6,423 bases of DNA from Deltaproteobacteria bacterium (lineage in GTDB: Bacteria; Desulfobacterota; Binatia; UBA9968), in assembly GCA_016183075.1 (NCBI GenBank), contig JACPFH010000454.1, positions 1-6,423 of the forward strand, read 5' to 3'. Numbering within the stretch: the stretch's first letter is position 1; each line of letters begins with the position of its first letter. The translations under genes were made by a program, and so were the position numbers. Shown piece after piece: positions 5,556 to 6,423 of this stretch. The notes under the pieces are model-generated. The model was given only the letters and a program-made list of their open reading frames with translations. It searched no databases and was not told the DNA's origin.

Positions 5556-5695
5556 GCAAATAGCGAATTGCGGATGGCGAATGGCGGATAACGACCGCCG
5601 ACCGCGGACCGTTGACCGCTGTCGGCCGTCGGTCGAATGGCGAATTGCGAATGGCGGATGGGAAAGTGAGAGGGCTATCTACTGTTGACTATTGA
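5556..5695. repeat. Long degenerate heptamer array 4 (between convergent genes)
   Basis: Twenty consecutive 7-base units keep one phase over 140 bases. The left and right flanks are GCGAATG-like (5556-5590 and 5633-5660). The centre is CCGACCG-like, then switches to its complement CCGTCGG (5591-5632). The last units, CTGTTGA and CTATTGA, belong to the TCAATAG type in reverse orientation. The centre can fold: 5592-5597 pairs with 5630-5635, 5598-5602 with 5621-5625, and 5604-5607 with 5616-5619. This may stand in for a bidirectional terminator, although no T-run is present. The right end runs into the minus-strand gene and encodes its last residues and stop. Confidence 0.85.
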
Positions 5696-6401
5696 CTCCT
5701 TGAGCTGCCAGGCTCAAACCGTAGAGCTGCGCAGCCAACTGGGCAACAAGCAGGTTGGTGTCCTGAAAAAAATCGGGTTCGAGAGCGTACATGGCGATGA
5801 TGCCGATCGAGTTTCCCCGCGCGATTACCGGAATAGCCGCATAGGAGCGCAAGCCCAGGGCGCGGGTCCAGGCGTCGGTTTGAAGGTAGGTCTCTCGCGA
5901 GATATCCGGAAGAATCACGATATTTTGGTTTTGCATCACCCATCCAGGGATCCCTTCGCTAAGCATGTAGTCCCGCGCTGCCGTTTCGGGCAGGTTTTTG
6001 ATTCCGCCTTTTTGGGTCATCTGCAAACGGTTGGTTTCTACATTCAATTCATAAAGCATGACCAGAACCGGCCGGATCAGGCGTAGCACCGTGTTGATGA
6101 GTTCTTCACGAATCGTCTGGAGGTCGCTTTCGGAATGGCAGACCTTGGCAAAGCTCTGGAGGAACCATTTGTAAAAATACTCTTCCTTCAGCGCTGCTGA
6201 GGTTTTTTTATGCTGCAAATAAAAGTAGATAAGGCCGCCGAAGAGCGGCGGGTAGGTGATCACCAGGAGAAGCGCCACGGGATCGATTCCCGCAATAGGC
6301 TCAACACGCAAGAGGGCAAGGAGCAATGCGAGCAGGCCAGCGATGGCAAGAAGTCCAATGATGAACAGGAGGGCTTGTCCCCGTTGTGGCCCGAGAGACA
6401 C
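5679..6401 (-). CDS. Membrane-anchored GAF-domain protein (possible sensor, 5' end uncertain)
   Basis: The 240-residue product has two hydrophobic helices at about 10-32 and 41-63 joined by a short loop. A basic stretch follows (QHKKTSAALKEE), so both ends should be cytoplasmic. A linker helix then leads into a GAF domain at about 85-233, with the typical EGIPGWVMQNQ near 149-158 and LRSYAAIPVIARGNSIGIIAMY near 184-205. GAF domains bind small ligands, tetrapyrroles or partner proteins; no cysteine or other residue tells which here. No kinase, cyclase or DNA-binding output follows, so the protein would act through a partner. The start is a GTG at 6401 with an AGGA five bases upstream. The frame has no stop before the window end, so the gene could begin outside. 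The last residues (VNSQQ) and the TAG are encoded by the heptamer array. Confidence 0.82.
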   Translation of the reverse strand: MSLGPQRGQALLFIIGLLAIAGLLALLLALLRVEPIAGIDPVALLLVITYPPLFGGLIYFYLQHKKTSAALKEEYFYKWFLQSFAKVCHSESDLQTIREELINTVLRLIRPVLVMLYELNVETNRLQMTQKGGIKNLPETAARDYMLSEGIPGWVMQNQNIVILPDISRETYLQTDAWTRALGLRSYAAIPVIARGNSIGIIAMYALEPDFFQDTNLLVAQLAAQLYGLSLAAQGVNSQQ

Positions 6402-6423
6402 GTTGGTCCTGAAAGTCGCACAA

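Noticed and set aside
5553..5678. Classical intrinsic terminator between the convergent response regulator and GAF genes
   Set aside because: An imperfect GC-rich hairpin is possible at 5592-5635, but no T-run follows on either strand.

Overview
The window is a gene-dense stretch of a GC-rich bacterial chromosome that carries mostly housekeeping and metabolic genes. No phage, plasmid, transposase, CRISPR, tRNA or rRNA signal was seen. No gap between genes is longer than about 130 bases. The gene set, the EF-P loop type and the heptamer-filled intergenic spaces suggest an environmental, probably uncultured lineage. An NC10/Rokubacteria-like, Acidobacteria-like or deltaproteobacterial relative is my guess from memory, and no marker here fixes the phylum.

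Layout. Bases 1-141 hold the C-terminal end of a Rieske-type [2Fe-2S] protein that has no start in the window. It is followed closely by a HIT-family nucleotide hydrolase (159-503). After a repeat-filled gap come a glutamate dehydrogenase (633-1892), a second repeat-filled gap and elongation factor P (1990-2550). The dephospho-CoA kinase gene coaE (3132-2533, minus strand) converges on efp and overlaps it by 18 bp. From a shared upstream region, a long-chain acyl-CoA synthetase (3246-5171) diverges from coaE and runs almost directly into a single-domain response regulator (5181-5552). A third long repeat array separates that gene from a convergent membrane-anchored GAF-domain protein (6401-5679, minus strand), which may continue past the window edge.

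How the genes relate. CoaE completes coenzyme A synthesis, and the divergent acyl-CoA synthetase consumes CoA, so the pair makes metabolic sense around one regulatory region. The synthetase and response regulator look co-transcribed. No histidine kinase is present, so the regulator's partner is unknown. The GAF protein is a possible sensor, but it has no visible output domain. The Rieske and HIT genes look like one operon.

The most unusual feature is in the spaces between genes. Four junctions are filled with degenerate 7-bp tandem repeats (TCAATAG-like, GCAAATA-like and GCGAATG-like). Three of these arrays are long and hold a constant 7-bp phase over about 95-140 bp. Those three can also fold back on themselves, and the arrays reach right up to start or stop codons. 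Other points worth a look are the EF-P loop, where the usual lysine position is asparagine, an extra C-terminal tail of about 45 residues on the acyl-CoA synthetase that looks like translated non-coding DNA, and a perfect 17-bp palindrome in the coaE/synthetase divergent region.
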